Origin: an uncultured Pseudorhodobacter sp. | Lineage (GTDB): Bacteria > Pseudomonadota > Alphaproteobacteria > Rhodobacterales > Rhodobacteraceae | Reading direction: 5' to 3' | NCBI GenBank assembly: GCA_945957495.1 | Contig: CAMFLG010000259.1 | Coordinates: 1-5,282, forward strand | Length of the DNA: 5,282 nt | In this document: positions 1 through 5,282 of the stretch, one piece after another | Position numbering within the stretch: position 1 is the first letter of the stretch | Layout: the number at the start of each line of letters is the position of its first letter | Notes under the pieces: model-generated | Seen by the model: the letters and a program-made list of their open reading frames with translations, nothing else | Databases searched by the model: none | Told to the model about the DNA's origin: nothing | Position numbers and translations under genes: made by a program

Positions 1-2
1 AT

Positions 3-35
3 GTCGGTTTCCGCCCATACCCGGCAGAAACCGAC
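3..35 (-). terminator. Hairpin after pgm, probable operon terminator
   Basis: Nine bases after the pgm stop, GTCGGTTTC (35-27) is perfectly complementary to GAAACCGAC (11-3). In minus-strand RNA the stem continues inward through a U-G wobble (26/12) and three more G-C/C-G pairs (25-23 with 15-13), giving about 13 pairs closed by a 7-base loop, GGGUAUG. The position directly after the last gene of the run fits an intrinsic terminator. Only two bases (AT) remain after the stem before the window ends, so a U-tract cannot be confirmed. The plus-strand side has no T-run after the stem, so a bidirectional terminator is not supported. It could instead be a 3' stabilising stem. Confidence 0.7.
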
Positions 36-44
36 GCGCCCGGA

Positions 45-1676
45 TCAGGTGATCACGTTCGGTTCGCTGCGCCCGGTAAAGTCTGCAATACCCGCCAGCG
101 CATGCGCCGCCCGGATCACCGGCGCCAGCGCCTCTTGCGGGTCAAGGTCCAACCCCTCCGGCCCCGCCGCATAGCGTTCCAGATACAGTCGCAGCGTCGC
201 GCCCTCGGTGCCCGTCCCCGACAGGCGCAGCACAATGCGCGACCCGTCGCTGAACAGGATGCGCACGCCTTGCTTCTGGCTGACAGATCCATCCACCGGA
301 TCGGTATAGGCGAAATCATCCGCCGCCGCGATGGTCATGCCCTCGATCCCCCGCCCGGCAAGCCCCGGCAGGCTGGCCCGCAGCGCCGCCATCATCGCAT
401 CGGCCTTGTCGCTGGCAATCGCTTCGAAATCGTGGCGCGAATAGTAATTGCGGCCAAACTTTGCCCAATGCGCGGCCATGATCGCCGCCACCGACTGCTT
501 GCGCACCGCCAGAATGTTCAGCCACAGCAAAATCGCCCACAGCCCGTCCTTTTCGCGCACATGGTCCGATCCGGTGCCAAAGCTTTCCTCGCCGCACAGC
601 GTCGCGCGCCCCGCGTCCAGCAGGTTGCCAAAGAACTTCCAGCCCGTCGGAGTCTCGTACTTGCCGATCCCCAGCGCATCCGCGACCCGATCTGCCGCTG
701 CCGAGGTCGGCATAGACCGCGCGATCCCCTTCAGCCCGGCCTTGTAGCCCGGCGCCAGATGCGCATTCGCCGCCAGCACCGCCAGACTGTCGGAGGGTGA
801 GACGTAGATTCCCGCCCCCACCACCATGTTGCGGTCGCCGTCCCCGTCCGAGGCCGCACCGAAATCCGGTGCATCCGGCCCAAACATCTCATCCATCAGC
901 GCCTTGGCCCAGGTCGGGTTCGGGTCGGGATGCATGCCGCCGAAATCCGGCAAGGGCGTGCCATTAACCACTGTGCCCTTGGCGGCGCCCAGCCGGTTTT
1001 CCAGAATCTCGGTCGCATAGGGGCCGGTAACGGCGCACATGCTGTCCATCCGCATCCGGAAACCGCCCGCGAACATGGCGCGAATGGCGGCGAAATCGAA
1101 CAGCGTTTCCATCAGCGCGGCATAATCCGCCACCGGATCGACGACATCCACGATCATACCCGCCAGATCGCTGCGCCCAACCTTCGACAGATCAACATCC
1201 TGCGATTCAACAATATGATACTCGGAAATCACTGTCGTACGTTCGTACATCGCCTCGGTCACGCCCTCAGGTGCCGGGCCACCATTGGGCATGTTGAACT
1301 TGACGCCGAAATCCTCATGCGGGCCGCCGGGATTGTGGCTGGCCGACATGATGATGCCGCCATCGGTCTTGTTCAGCCGGATCAGATGGCTGGCCGCAGG
1401 CGTGGACAAGATCGCATTCTGCCCCACGATCACCCGCGCCGCGCCATTCGCCGCCGCCATGCGCAAGATCACTTGCGCTGCCCGATCGTTGAAATAACGC
1501 CCGTCGCCACCCAGCACAAAGGTCTTGCCCTTGGCACCCACCACATCGAAAATCGCCTGAACGAAGTTCTCCAGATAATGCGGCCCCATGAACACCGGCG
1601 TCTTTTTGCGCAGACCCGAGGTTCCGGGTTTTTGCCCGGCAATGGGCTTGGTTGCGATGGTCAAAGACGTGGTCAT
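45..1676 (-). CDS. pgm: Phosphoglucomutase (alpha-D-glucose phosphate-specific)
   Basis: This cytoplasmic alpha-D-phosphohexomutase interconverts glucose-1-phosphate and glucose-6-phosphate, linking glycogen to central carbon flow. The 543-residue length matches the Agrobacterium Pgm/eukaryotic PGM1-type branch. Motifs seen in order: GTSGLRKK at 18-25; the active-site serine loop SASHNPGG at 111-118, with S113 the expected phosphoserine; the metal loop DGDGDRN at 277-283 (D277, D279, D281); TPTGWKFFG at 342-350; the sugar-binding loop CGEESFGTGSDH at 361-372; and the phosphate-binding loop RLSGTGTEGATLR at 484-496. The C-terminus, GRSEPNVIT, resembles the conserved GRTAPTVIT-like end of this family, so the gene is complete. 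The ATG lies in an ATGA overlap with the glgX stop and has GGAG seven bases upstream; the N-terminus aligns well with family members. It is the last gene of the run, followed by a hairpin. Family identity is very secure; a side activity on mannose or glucosamine phosphates is possible but less likely for this branch. Confidence 0.97.
   Translation of the reverse strand: MTTSLTIATKPIAGQKPGTSGLRKKTPVFMGPHYLENFVQAIFDVVGAKGKTFVLGGDGRYFNDRAAQVILRMAAANGAARVIVGQNAILSTPAASHLIRLNKTDGGIIMSASHNPGGPHEDFGVKFNMPNGGPAPEGVTEAMYERTTVISEYHIVESQDVDLSKVGRSDLAGMIVDVVDPVADYAALMETLFDFAAIRAMFAGGFRMRMDSMCAVTGPYATEILENRLGAAKGTVVNGTPLPDFGGMHPDPNPTWAKALMDEMFGPDAPDFGAASDGDGDRNMVVGAGIYVSPSDSLAVLAANAHLAPGYKAGLKGIARSMPTSAAADRVADALGIGKYETPTGWKFFGNLLDAGRATLCGEESFGTGSDHVREKDGLWAILLWLNILAVRKQSVAAIMAAHWAKFGRNYYSRHDFEAIASDKADAMMAALRASLPGLAGRGIEGMTIAAADDFAYTDPVDGSVSQKQGVRILFSDGSRIVLRLSGTGTEGATLRLYLERYAAGPEGLDLDPQEALAPVIRAAHALAGIADFTGRSEPNVIT
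1673..1676 (-). other. ATGA stop-start overlap, glgX to pgm
   Basis: The pgm ATG and the glgX TGA share two bases in the four-base ATGA. Together with the GTGA junction upstream, it shows that the three genes form one transcription unit with linked translation. Confidence 0.9.
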
Positions 1677-3763
1677 GGCTGATCTCCGGAAGGGATGGGT
1701 TCGAATACAAGCACGGACTGGCCGGCAATCTCAAGCCGCGTGCGATGCGCCTCGAAACTTAAGGCGGGCCGGGTGGTGTCAAGGATCAACCGCCACTCCG
1801 GCGCGGTGTCGGGCAGGCCCAACAGGGTTGGCCCACCCCCATTGAACACCACGAACAGCGCATCCGCCGCATCCGGCCCTTCTGCGGCCATGCGCAGCTC
1901 GACCCCGATGCAGCGAAAGGCGGAATCGTGCCAGTCGTTCGGCGAAGGCACCGCCCCATCCGCCCGCCGCCATATCGCATCGGGCAGGCCGTCGGCGGCG
2001 CGCGGCCGCGAATGCAGGAACTGTTTTTGCCGCAAAACCGGATGCGCCCGCCGCAGCGCCACCAGCCGCGCCACAAAATCGGCCAGCCCGGTATCGGCCT
2101 TGGCCCAGTCTATGCGCGTCACCTCATTGTCCTGCGCATAGGCGTTGTTGTTACCGGCCTGACTGTGGCCCAGTTCATCCCCCGCCAGCAGCATTGGCGT
2201 GCCCTGCGACAACAGCAGCGTCGCAAGCAGATTGCGCTTGCGCAACGCCCGCGCCGCCCGGATCGCCGGATCATCCGAAGGCCCCTCGACCCCCATGTTG
2301 TCGGCGTGGTTGTCATCATGGCCATCGCGGTTGTCTTCGCCATTGGCCAGATTGCGCTTGACCGTGTACGTCACCAGATCGTCCAGCGTGAAGCCGTCAT
2401 GCGATGTGATGAAATTCACCGAGGCCGTCGCCGCCCGCCGGTCATGGTCGAACTTGTCGGCAGATCCCAGGATGCGGCGCGAAAATTCGGGTGCCATCCC
2501 GGCATCCTGCCGCCAGAACCGCCGCACCCCGTCGCGGAACTTGTCATTCCATTCTGAAAACGGCGCCGGAAATCCGCCCAACTGATAGCCGCCAGGGCCA
2601 ATATCCCAAGGCTCCGCAATCAGCTTGACCCGCGCCAGCACCGGATCTTGCCGGATCGCATCAAAGAACCCGCCATTGCGATCAAAGCCATAAGCTTCGC
2701 GCCCCAGAACCGTCGCCAGATCAAATCGAAACCCGTCGATATGCACCTGTTCGACCCAATAGCGCAGGCTGTCCATCACCATCCGCAACACCGCAGGCTG
2801 CGTCAGATCCAGCGTGTTGCCGGTGCCTGCGTCATTCGCGTAATAGCGCCCGCCCTGCAACAGCCGGTAATAGCTGCGGTTGTCCAGGCCGCGAAAGCCC
2901 AGCGTCGGACCCCAGGCGTCGCCCTCGCCGGTGTGGTTGTAAACCACGTCCAGAATCACCTCTAGCCCCGCCGCATGCAGGGCGCGCACCATGGTCTGCA
3001 TCTCGGCCAGCGGGTTTTGCCCGCCATAGCGCGGCTCGGGGGCGAAAAACCCCATGGTGTTATAGCCCCAGTGATTGCGCAGCCCCTTGGCCACCAGAAA
3101 CCGGTCGTCAAAGAACGCCTGCACCGGCAACAGTTCAACCGTGGTCACACCCAACCGCTTCAGATGTTCGATCATCACCGGATGGCCAAGCCCGGCATAG
3201 GTGCCGCGCAACGGCGCCTGCAAATCCGGGCGGCGCATCGTCAACGCCCGCACATGCGCCTCATAGATCACCGTATCGGCCATCGGAATCTGCGGTGCCT
3301 TGTCGTTGCCCCAGAAAAAACCCGGGTCCACCACCACCGATTTCGGCACCGCAAAGGCGGAATCGCGGGTGTCAAACGACAGATCGGCCCGGGGCGAGCC
3401 GATCTTGTAGCCCATCACCGCATCAGACCACCGCAGCCGCCCCGCCAGCCCCTTGGCATAGGGGTCCAGCAGCAGCTTGTTCGGGTTGAACCGCTGGCCT
3501 TCCTCTGGCGCATAGGGACCATGCGCGCGCAGACCGTACAGTTGCCCCGCGCCGATGCCCGCCACATGCAGATGCCAGATATCGCCTTCGCGGTCGGCAA
3601 AGGGCAGCCGCGCCAGCTCGCGTCGCCCGTCCGGCGAAAACAGGCACAGATCCATCGCGGTCGCATGGGCGGAAAACACCGCGAAATTCACCCCGTCCCC
3701 GCTCAGGCTGGCCCCCATCGGCCAGTGCTGCCCGGCAGATACGGAATAACCCGCGACGATCAC
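1673..3763 (-). CDS. glgX: Glycogen debranching enzyme (GH13 isoamylase type)
   Basis: GlgX hydrolyses alpha-1,6 branch points, chiefly the short stubs left on limit dextrin by glycogen phosphorylase. Residues about 10-110 look like the N-terminal CBM48 carbohydrate-binding domain (GDGVNFAVFSAH at 22-33, RFNPNKLLLDPYAKG at 91-105). The GH13 barrel follows: NHWGYNT 230-236; region I DVVYNH 272-277; region II GFRFDLA 344-350 with nucleophile D348; region III LIAEPWD 381-387 with acid/base E384; region IV FITSHD 451-456 with D456. A C-terminal beta domain runs from about 590. All three catalytic acids are present. The length of 696 aa is slightly above E. coli GlgX (about 657). The start is GTG, overlapping the glgA stop as GTGA; GAGGA nine bases upstream supports it, and the N-terminus (GQHWPMGASLSGDGVNF) aligns with the E. 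coli start region, so the later ATG at 3718 is less likely. The 3' end overlaps pgm by four bases. A TreX-like broader isoamylase activity cannot be excluded. Confidence 0.96.
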   Translation of the reverse strand: MIVAGYSVSAGQHWPMGASLSGDGVNFAVFSAHATAMDLCLFSPDGRRELARLPFADREGDIWHLHVAGIGAGQLYGLRAHGPYAPEEGQRFNPNKLLLDPYAKGLAGRLRWSDAVMGYKIGSPRADLSFDTRDSAFAVPKSVVVDPGFFWGNDKAPQIPMADTVIYEAHVRALTMRRPDLQAPLRGTYAGLGHPVMIEHLKRLGVTTVELLPVQAFFDDRFLVAKGLRNHWGYNTMGFFAPEPRYGGQNPLAEMQTMVRALHAAGLEVILDVVYNHTGEGDAWGPTLGFRGLDNRSYYRLLQGGRYYANDAGTGNTLDLTQPAVLRMVMDSLRYWVEQVHIDGFRFDLATVLGREAYGFDRNGGFFDAIRQDPVLARVKLIAEPWDIGPGGYQLGGFPAPFSEWNDKFRDGVRRFWRQDAGMAPEFSRRILGSADKFDHDRRAATASVNFITSHDGFTLDDLVTYTVKRNLANGEDNRDGHDDNHADNMGVEGPSDDPAIRAARALRKRNLLATLLLSQGTPMLLAGDELGHSQAGNNNAYAQDNEVTRIDWAKADTGLADFVARLVALRRAHPVLRQKQFLHSRPRAADGLPDAIWRRADGAVPSPNDWHDSAFRCIGVELRMAAEGPDAADALFVVFNGGGPTLLGLPDTAPEWRLILDTTRPALSFEAHRTRLEIAGQSVLVFEPIPSGDQP
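1684..1687 (-). promoter_or_regulatory. Ribosome-binding site of pgm
   Basis: GGAG within the last codons of glgX (encoding SGDQP) sits seven bases before the ATG at 1676, close to ideal spacing. It supports this start and the ATGA overlap with glgX. Confidence 0.7.
3760..3763 (-). other. GTGA stop-start overlap, glgA to glgX
   Basis: The last two bases of the glgX GTG start codon begin the TGA stop of glgA, a four-base overlap. Such overlaps usually allow ribosomes that finish the first gene to start the second, so glgX synthesis is probably coupled to glgA translation. Confidence 0.85.
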
Positions 3764-5205
3764 GCCCGCAGATCCTCATAAAGGGCTGCATAGGCGGCGG
3801 CAGAGCCTGCCCAATCCACCGGCTGACGCATCGCATTCTTCTGCACCTGCGCCCAGGCGGTCTTGTCGGCGTAAAGGGTCAGCAGATGGCGCAGGGCCTG
3901 GCCAAAGGCCAGCCCATCCACCGGATGAAACACGATCCCGGTCGCCGCACCCACCGCCATCGCGGCAGGGCTTGCGTTGATGACCGTATCCGCCAACCCA
4001 CCCACGGCGGACACCACCGGCACGGTGCCATAGGCCAGCCCATACATCTGCGTCAGGCCGCAGGGTTCAAACCGGCTGGGCACCAGCACCGCATCGCCCC
4101 CGGCAAACATCCGGTGGCTCAGCGCCTCATCATAGCCGATCCGCACCGCGACCTGATCGGGAAAGCGCGCCTCAAGGCTGCGCACCGCCGCCTCCAGCGC
4201 CGGATCGCCCGACCCCAGCACAACCAGCCCGCCGCCCCCGGCGATGAAATCGGGGATGACGCCGGGCAACAGGTCGATCCCCTTCTGATCGGTCAAACGG
4301 CTGATCACAATCGCCAGCGGCCCCGGCACCTGCAACCCGAACTCGGCACAAAGTGCGGCACGGTTGGCGGCCTTGCCCTGCATCGCCTTCGCCGAATAGG
4401 CAATCGGCTCTGCCCCCGGCGACCAGACGCCGGTATCGACACCGTTCAGGATGCCGCTCACATCCGCGCCCCGCGCCGCGATCACCCCCTGCAACCCCAT
4501 GCCAAATTCGGCGCGCATCAGCTCTGCGGCATAGTTGGGCGAAACCGTTGTGATCCGGTCCGCCGTCACCAGCCCCGCCTTCAGGCTGGACAGGCCGCCG
4601 TAATATTCCAAAGCCGCCGGATAAAACTGCTCATAGGGCAGCCGCAGATCGCCCAGGGCCGTCGCCGGGGCCCAGCCCTGAAAGGCGATGTTGTGAATGG
4701 TCAGAACCGATCCGACCCCGCCGGTGCCGCCATACATCAGATAGGCCGGTGCAAAACCCGCCTGCCAGTCATGCGCGTGCAGCACATCCGGCTTCCAGCC
4801 CTCCAGCCCGTCCCGCGCAATCCGCGCGCCGACCCAGGACAGCGCCGCAAAGCGCCGGGCATTGTCAAACCAATCGCCCCCCGGGCCAGAGTATGGCCCG
4901 CCCTCACGGTCATACAGATGCGGCGCATCCAACAGCAGCACGTCCAGCCCGCCCACCTTGCCCGCCATCACCCGCGCATCGCCGCCAAACAGACCCGGCT
5001 CGAACCAGACCTCATCCATATCCTCAAGATAGCGCTGCAACGCCCTGTAAGCAGGCAACAAAACCCGCATGTCCCAGCCGATGCGCGCCAAAGCCTCTGG
5101 CAGAGCGCCCACAACATCCGCCAAACCGCCCGTCTTGATCAGCGGCACACATTCCGAGGCGACCGATAACACCCGACCCTTGATCTGCATTTTCGCCGCT
5201 TTCAT
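3760..5205 (-). CDS. glgA: Glycogen synthase, ADP-glucose-dependent (GT5)
   Basis: GlgA transfers glucose from ADP-glucose to the non-reducing end of an alpha-1,4-glucan. It is a retaining GT-B enzyme of family GT5 and acts in the cytoplasm. The N-terminal Rossmann half starts with VASECVPLIKTGGLADVVG (15-33), which carries the signature KTGGLADV with K24 equivalent to the ADP-glucose-binding lysine. HAHDWQAG lies at 143-150 and HNIAFQG at 171-177. The C-terminal half has GILNGVDTGVWSP (251-263), SRLTDQKGIDLL (302-313; R303 and K308 match the R300/K305 pair of E. coli GlgA) and PSRFEPCGLTQMYGL (376-390; E380 matches the catalytic-site E377). The length of 481 aa is normal (E. coli 477). I chose the ATG at 5205, because GAGGA lies 13 bases upstream; an in-frame ATG at 5190 (residue 6) would give an N-terminus closer to typical GlgA but lacks a clear ribosome site. 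The stop overlaps the glgX start. A sucrose or starch synthase role is unlikely. Confidence 0.97.
   Translation of the reverse strand: MKAAKMQIKGRVLSVASECVPLIKTGGLADVVGALPEALARIGWDMRVLLPAYRALQRYLEDMDEVWFEPGLFGGDARVMAGKVGGLDVLLLDAPHLYDREGGPYSGPGGDWFDNARRFAALSWVGARIARDGLEGWKPDVLHAHDWQAGFAPAYLMYGGTGGVGSVLTIHNIAFQGWAPATALGDLRLPYEQFYPAALEYYGGLSSLKAGLVTADRITTVSPNYAAELMRAEFGMGLQGVIAARGADVSGILNGVDTGVWSPGAEPIAYSAKAMQGKAANRAALCAEFGLQVPGPLAIVISRLTDQKGIDLLPGVIPDFIAGGGGLVVLGSGDPALEAAVRSLEARFPDQVAVRIGYDEALSHRMFAGGDAVLVPSRFEPCGLTQMYGLAYGTVPVVSAVGGLADTVINASPAAMAVGAATGIVFHPVDGLAFGQALRHLLTLYADKTAWAQVQKNAMRQPVDWAGSAAAYAALYEDLRA
3773..3777 (-). promoter_or_regulatory. Ribosome-binding site of glgX
   Basis: GAGGA within the last codons of glgA (encoding the end of YEDLRA) sits nine bases before the GTG at 3763. 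It supports the unusual GTG start and places glgX initiation entirely inside the glgA coding region. Confidence 0.65.
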
Positions 5206-5218
5206 CTGTTTTCAAATA

Positions 5219-5223
5219 TCCTC
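5219..5223 (-). promoter_or_regulatory. Ribosome-binding site of glgA (long spacing)
   Basis: GAGGA lies on the minus strand, with 13 bases (TATTTGAAAACAG) between it and the ATG at 5205. This is the only good Shine-Dalgarno match in the leader and supports the 5205 start over the in-frame ATG at 5190, which would be 28 bases away. The spacing is longer than the usual 5-9 bases, so initiation may be less than optimal. The A/T-rich spacer stands out in an otherwise GC-rich region and would keep the start codon unpaired. Confidence 0.6.
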
Positions 5224-5229
5224 GGGGGC

Positions 5230-5250
5230 CCGGGGGCAGACAGCCCCCGG
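5230..5250 (-). other. GC-rich leader hairpin upstream of glgA
   Basis: On the minus strand, CCGGGGGC (5250-5243) pairs perfectly with GCCCCCGG (5237-5230) around the five-base loop TGTCT. The stem is very stable but is followed by GGGCCCCCGAGG, not by a U-run, so it is not a classical intrinsic terminator. It lies 25 bases before the glgA start, between an unseen upstream gene and glgA. From memory, GC hairpins followed by CCCCGAGGATATTT are frequent between genes in Rhodobacterales genomes, so this may be a dispersed intergenic element acting as a processing, stabilising or weak termination site. That recollection was not checked. Confidence 0.55.
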
Positions 5251-5282
5251 ACAGCACCACCCAGACCTTAGGTCAGGACAGC

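Larger units (their letters stand above)
5206..5282 (-). other. Leader/intergenic region upstream of glgA
   Basis: This 77-base stretch carries a small palindrome (GACCT-A-AGGTC, 5274-5264), the GC hairpin (5250-5230) and the glgA ribosome site. I see no recognisable -35/-10 pair. All three minus-strand frames close before glgA; one of them reads AVLT then TAA at 5270-5268 and could be the tail of an upstream gene, but four residues are too few to identify it. Transcription therefore most likely starts further upstream, possibly in front of glgC. Confidence 0.5.

Noticed and set aside
49..56. GTGATCAC palindrome at the end of pgm as an operator
   Set aside because: It encodes the conserved VIT C-terminus of Pgm; an eight-base palindrome is expected by chance.
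1..160. ATG at position 1 of the plus strand as the start of a divergent or overlapping gene
   Set aside because: The frame (MSVSAHTRQK...) runs antisense into the complete pgm gene and stops after roughly 55 codons. The ATG is part of the hairpin flank.
102..800. 232-codon plus-strand open frame opposite the 3' part of pgm
   Set aside because: It is an antisense shadow in the same register, extremely Arg/Gln-rich and without a domain.
930..1682. 250-codon plus-strand open frame opposite the 5' part of pgm
   Set aside because: It is in register with pgm and explained by scarcity of TTA/CTA/TCA codons. The product is His/Arg-rich and unlike any protein I recognise.
2975..3781. 268-codon plus-strand open frame opposite the 5' part of glgX
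   Set aside because: It has the same register relation to glgX, the same basic, low-information composition and no family motif. The glgX catalytic motifs on the other strand fix the true coding frame.
3886..5169. 427-codon open frame on the plus strand opposite glgA
   Set aside because: It is codon-register antisense to glgA. In that register stops arise only opposite TTA, CTA or TCA codons, which are rare in GC-rich genes. The translation is Arg/Pro/His/Gln-rich with no recognisable domain.
5230..5250. Classical rho-independent terminator in front of glgA
   Set aside because: The stem is strong, but GC-rich sequence follows it where a U-run would be needed, so I list it as a hairpin of unknown role.
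1..5282. A novel defence, mobile or biosynthetic system
   Set aside because: The whole window is filled by three intact, well-known glycogen genes with uniform composition. There are no transposase, integrase, repeat array or RNA gene signals.

Overview
The window holds one compact, complete three-gene block of glycogen metabolism, all read from the minus strand in the order glgA, glgX, pgm (right to left). The base composition is strongly GC-rich, with few codons ending in A or T. Together with the gene order, the protein types (an Agrobacterium/eukaryote-like phosphoglucomutase) and the leader sequence in front of glgA, this suggests an alphaproteobacterium, most likely of the Rhodobacter/Paracoccus/Roseobacter group. 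That placement comes from family knowledge and was not checked by a search.

Layout from upstream to downstream on the minus strand. At 5282-5206 there is a 77-base leader with a short palindrome, a GC-rich hairpin and a GAGGA ribosome-binding motif; no convincing sigma-70 promoter is visible. At 5205-3760 lies glgA (glycogen synthase, 481 aa). At 3763-1673 lies glgX (glycogen debranching enzyme, 696 aa), which starts with GTG inside a 4-base GTGA overlap with the glgA stop. At 1676-45 lies pgm (phosphoglucomutase, 543 aa), which starts inside a 4-base ATGA overlap with the glgX stop. Nine bases after the pgm stop a strong hairpin (35-3) begins, probably the transcript end; the bases where a U-tract would lie are almost all outside the window.

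The three enzymes form a connected pathway. Pgm interconverts glucose-6-phosphate and glucose-1-phosphate. The missing step, ADP-glucose pyrophosphorylase (GlgC), would convert glucose-1-phosphate to ADP-glucose, which GlgA polymerises into alpha-1,4-glucan. GlgX trims branches left after phosphorylase action, and phosphorylase returns glucose-1-phosphate, which Pgm carries back to glycolysis. No glgC, glgB or glgP lies in the window; they would be expected upstream (beyond 5282) or elsewhere. All catalytic motifs in the three proteins are intact, and I see no frameshift, insertion or mobile DNA.

There is no gene-free stretch over 300 bases, no RNA gene and no CRISPR array. Long open frames on the plus strand are antisense shadows. 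I found no evidence for an undescribed system; the points worth a second look are the two hairpins and the coupled translation of the three genes.
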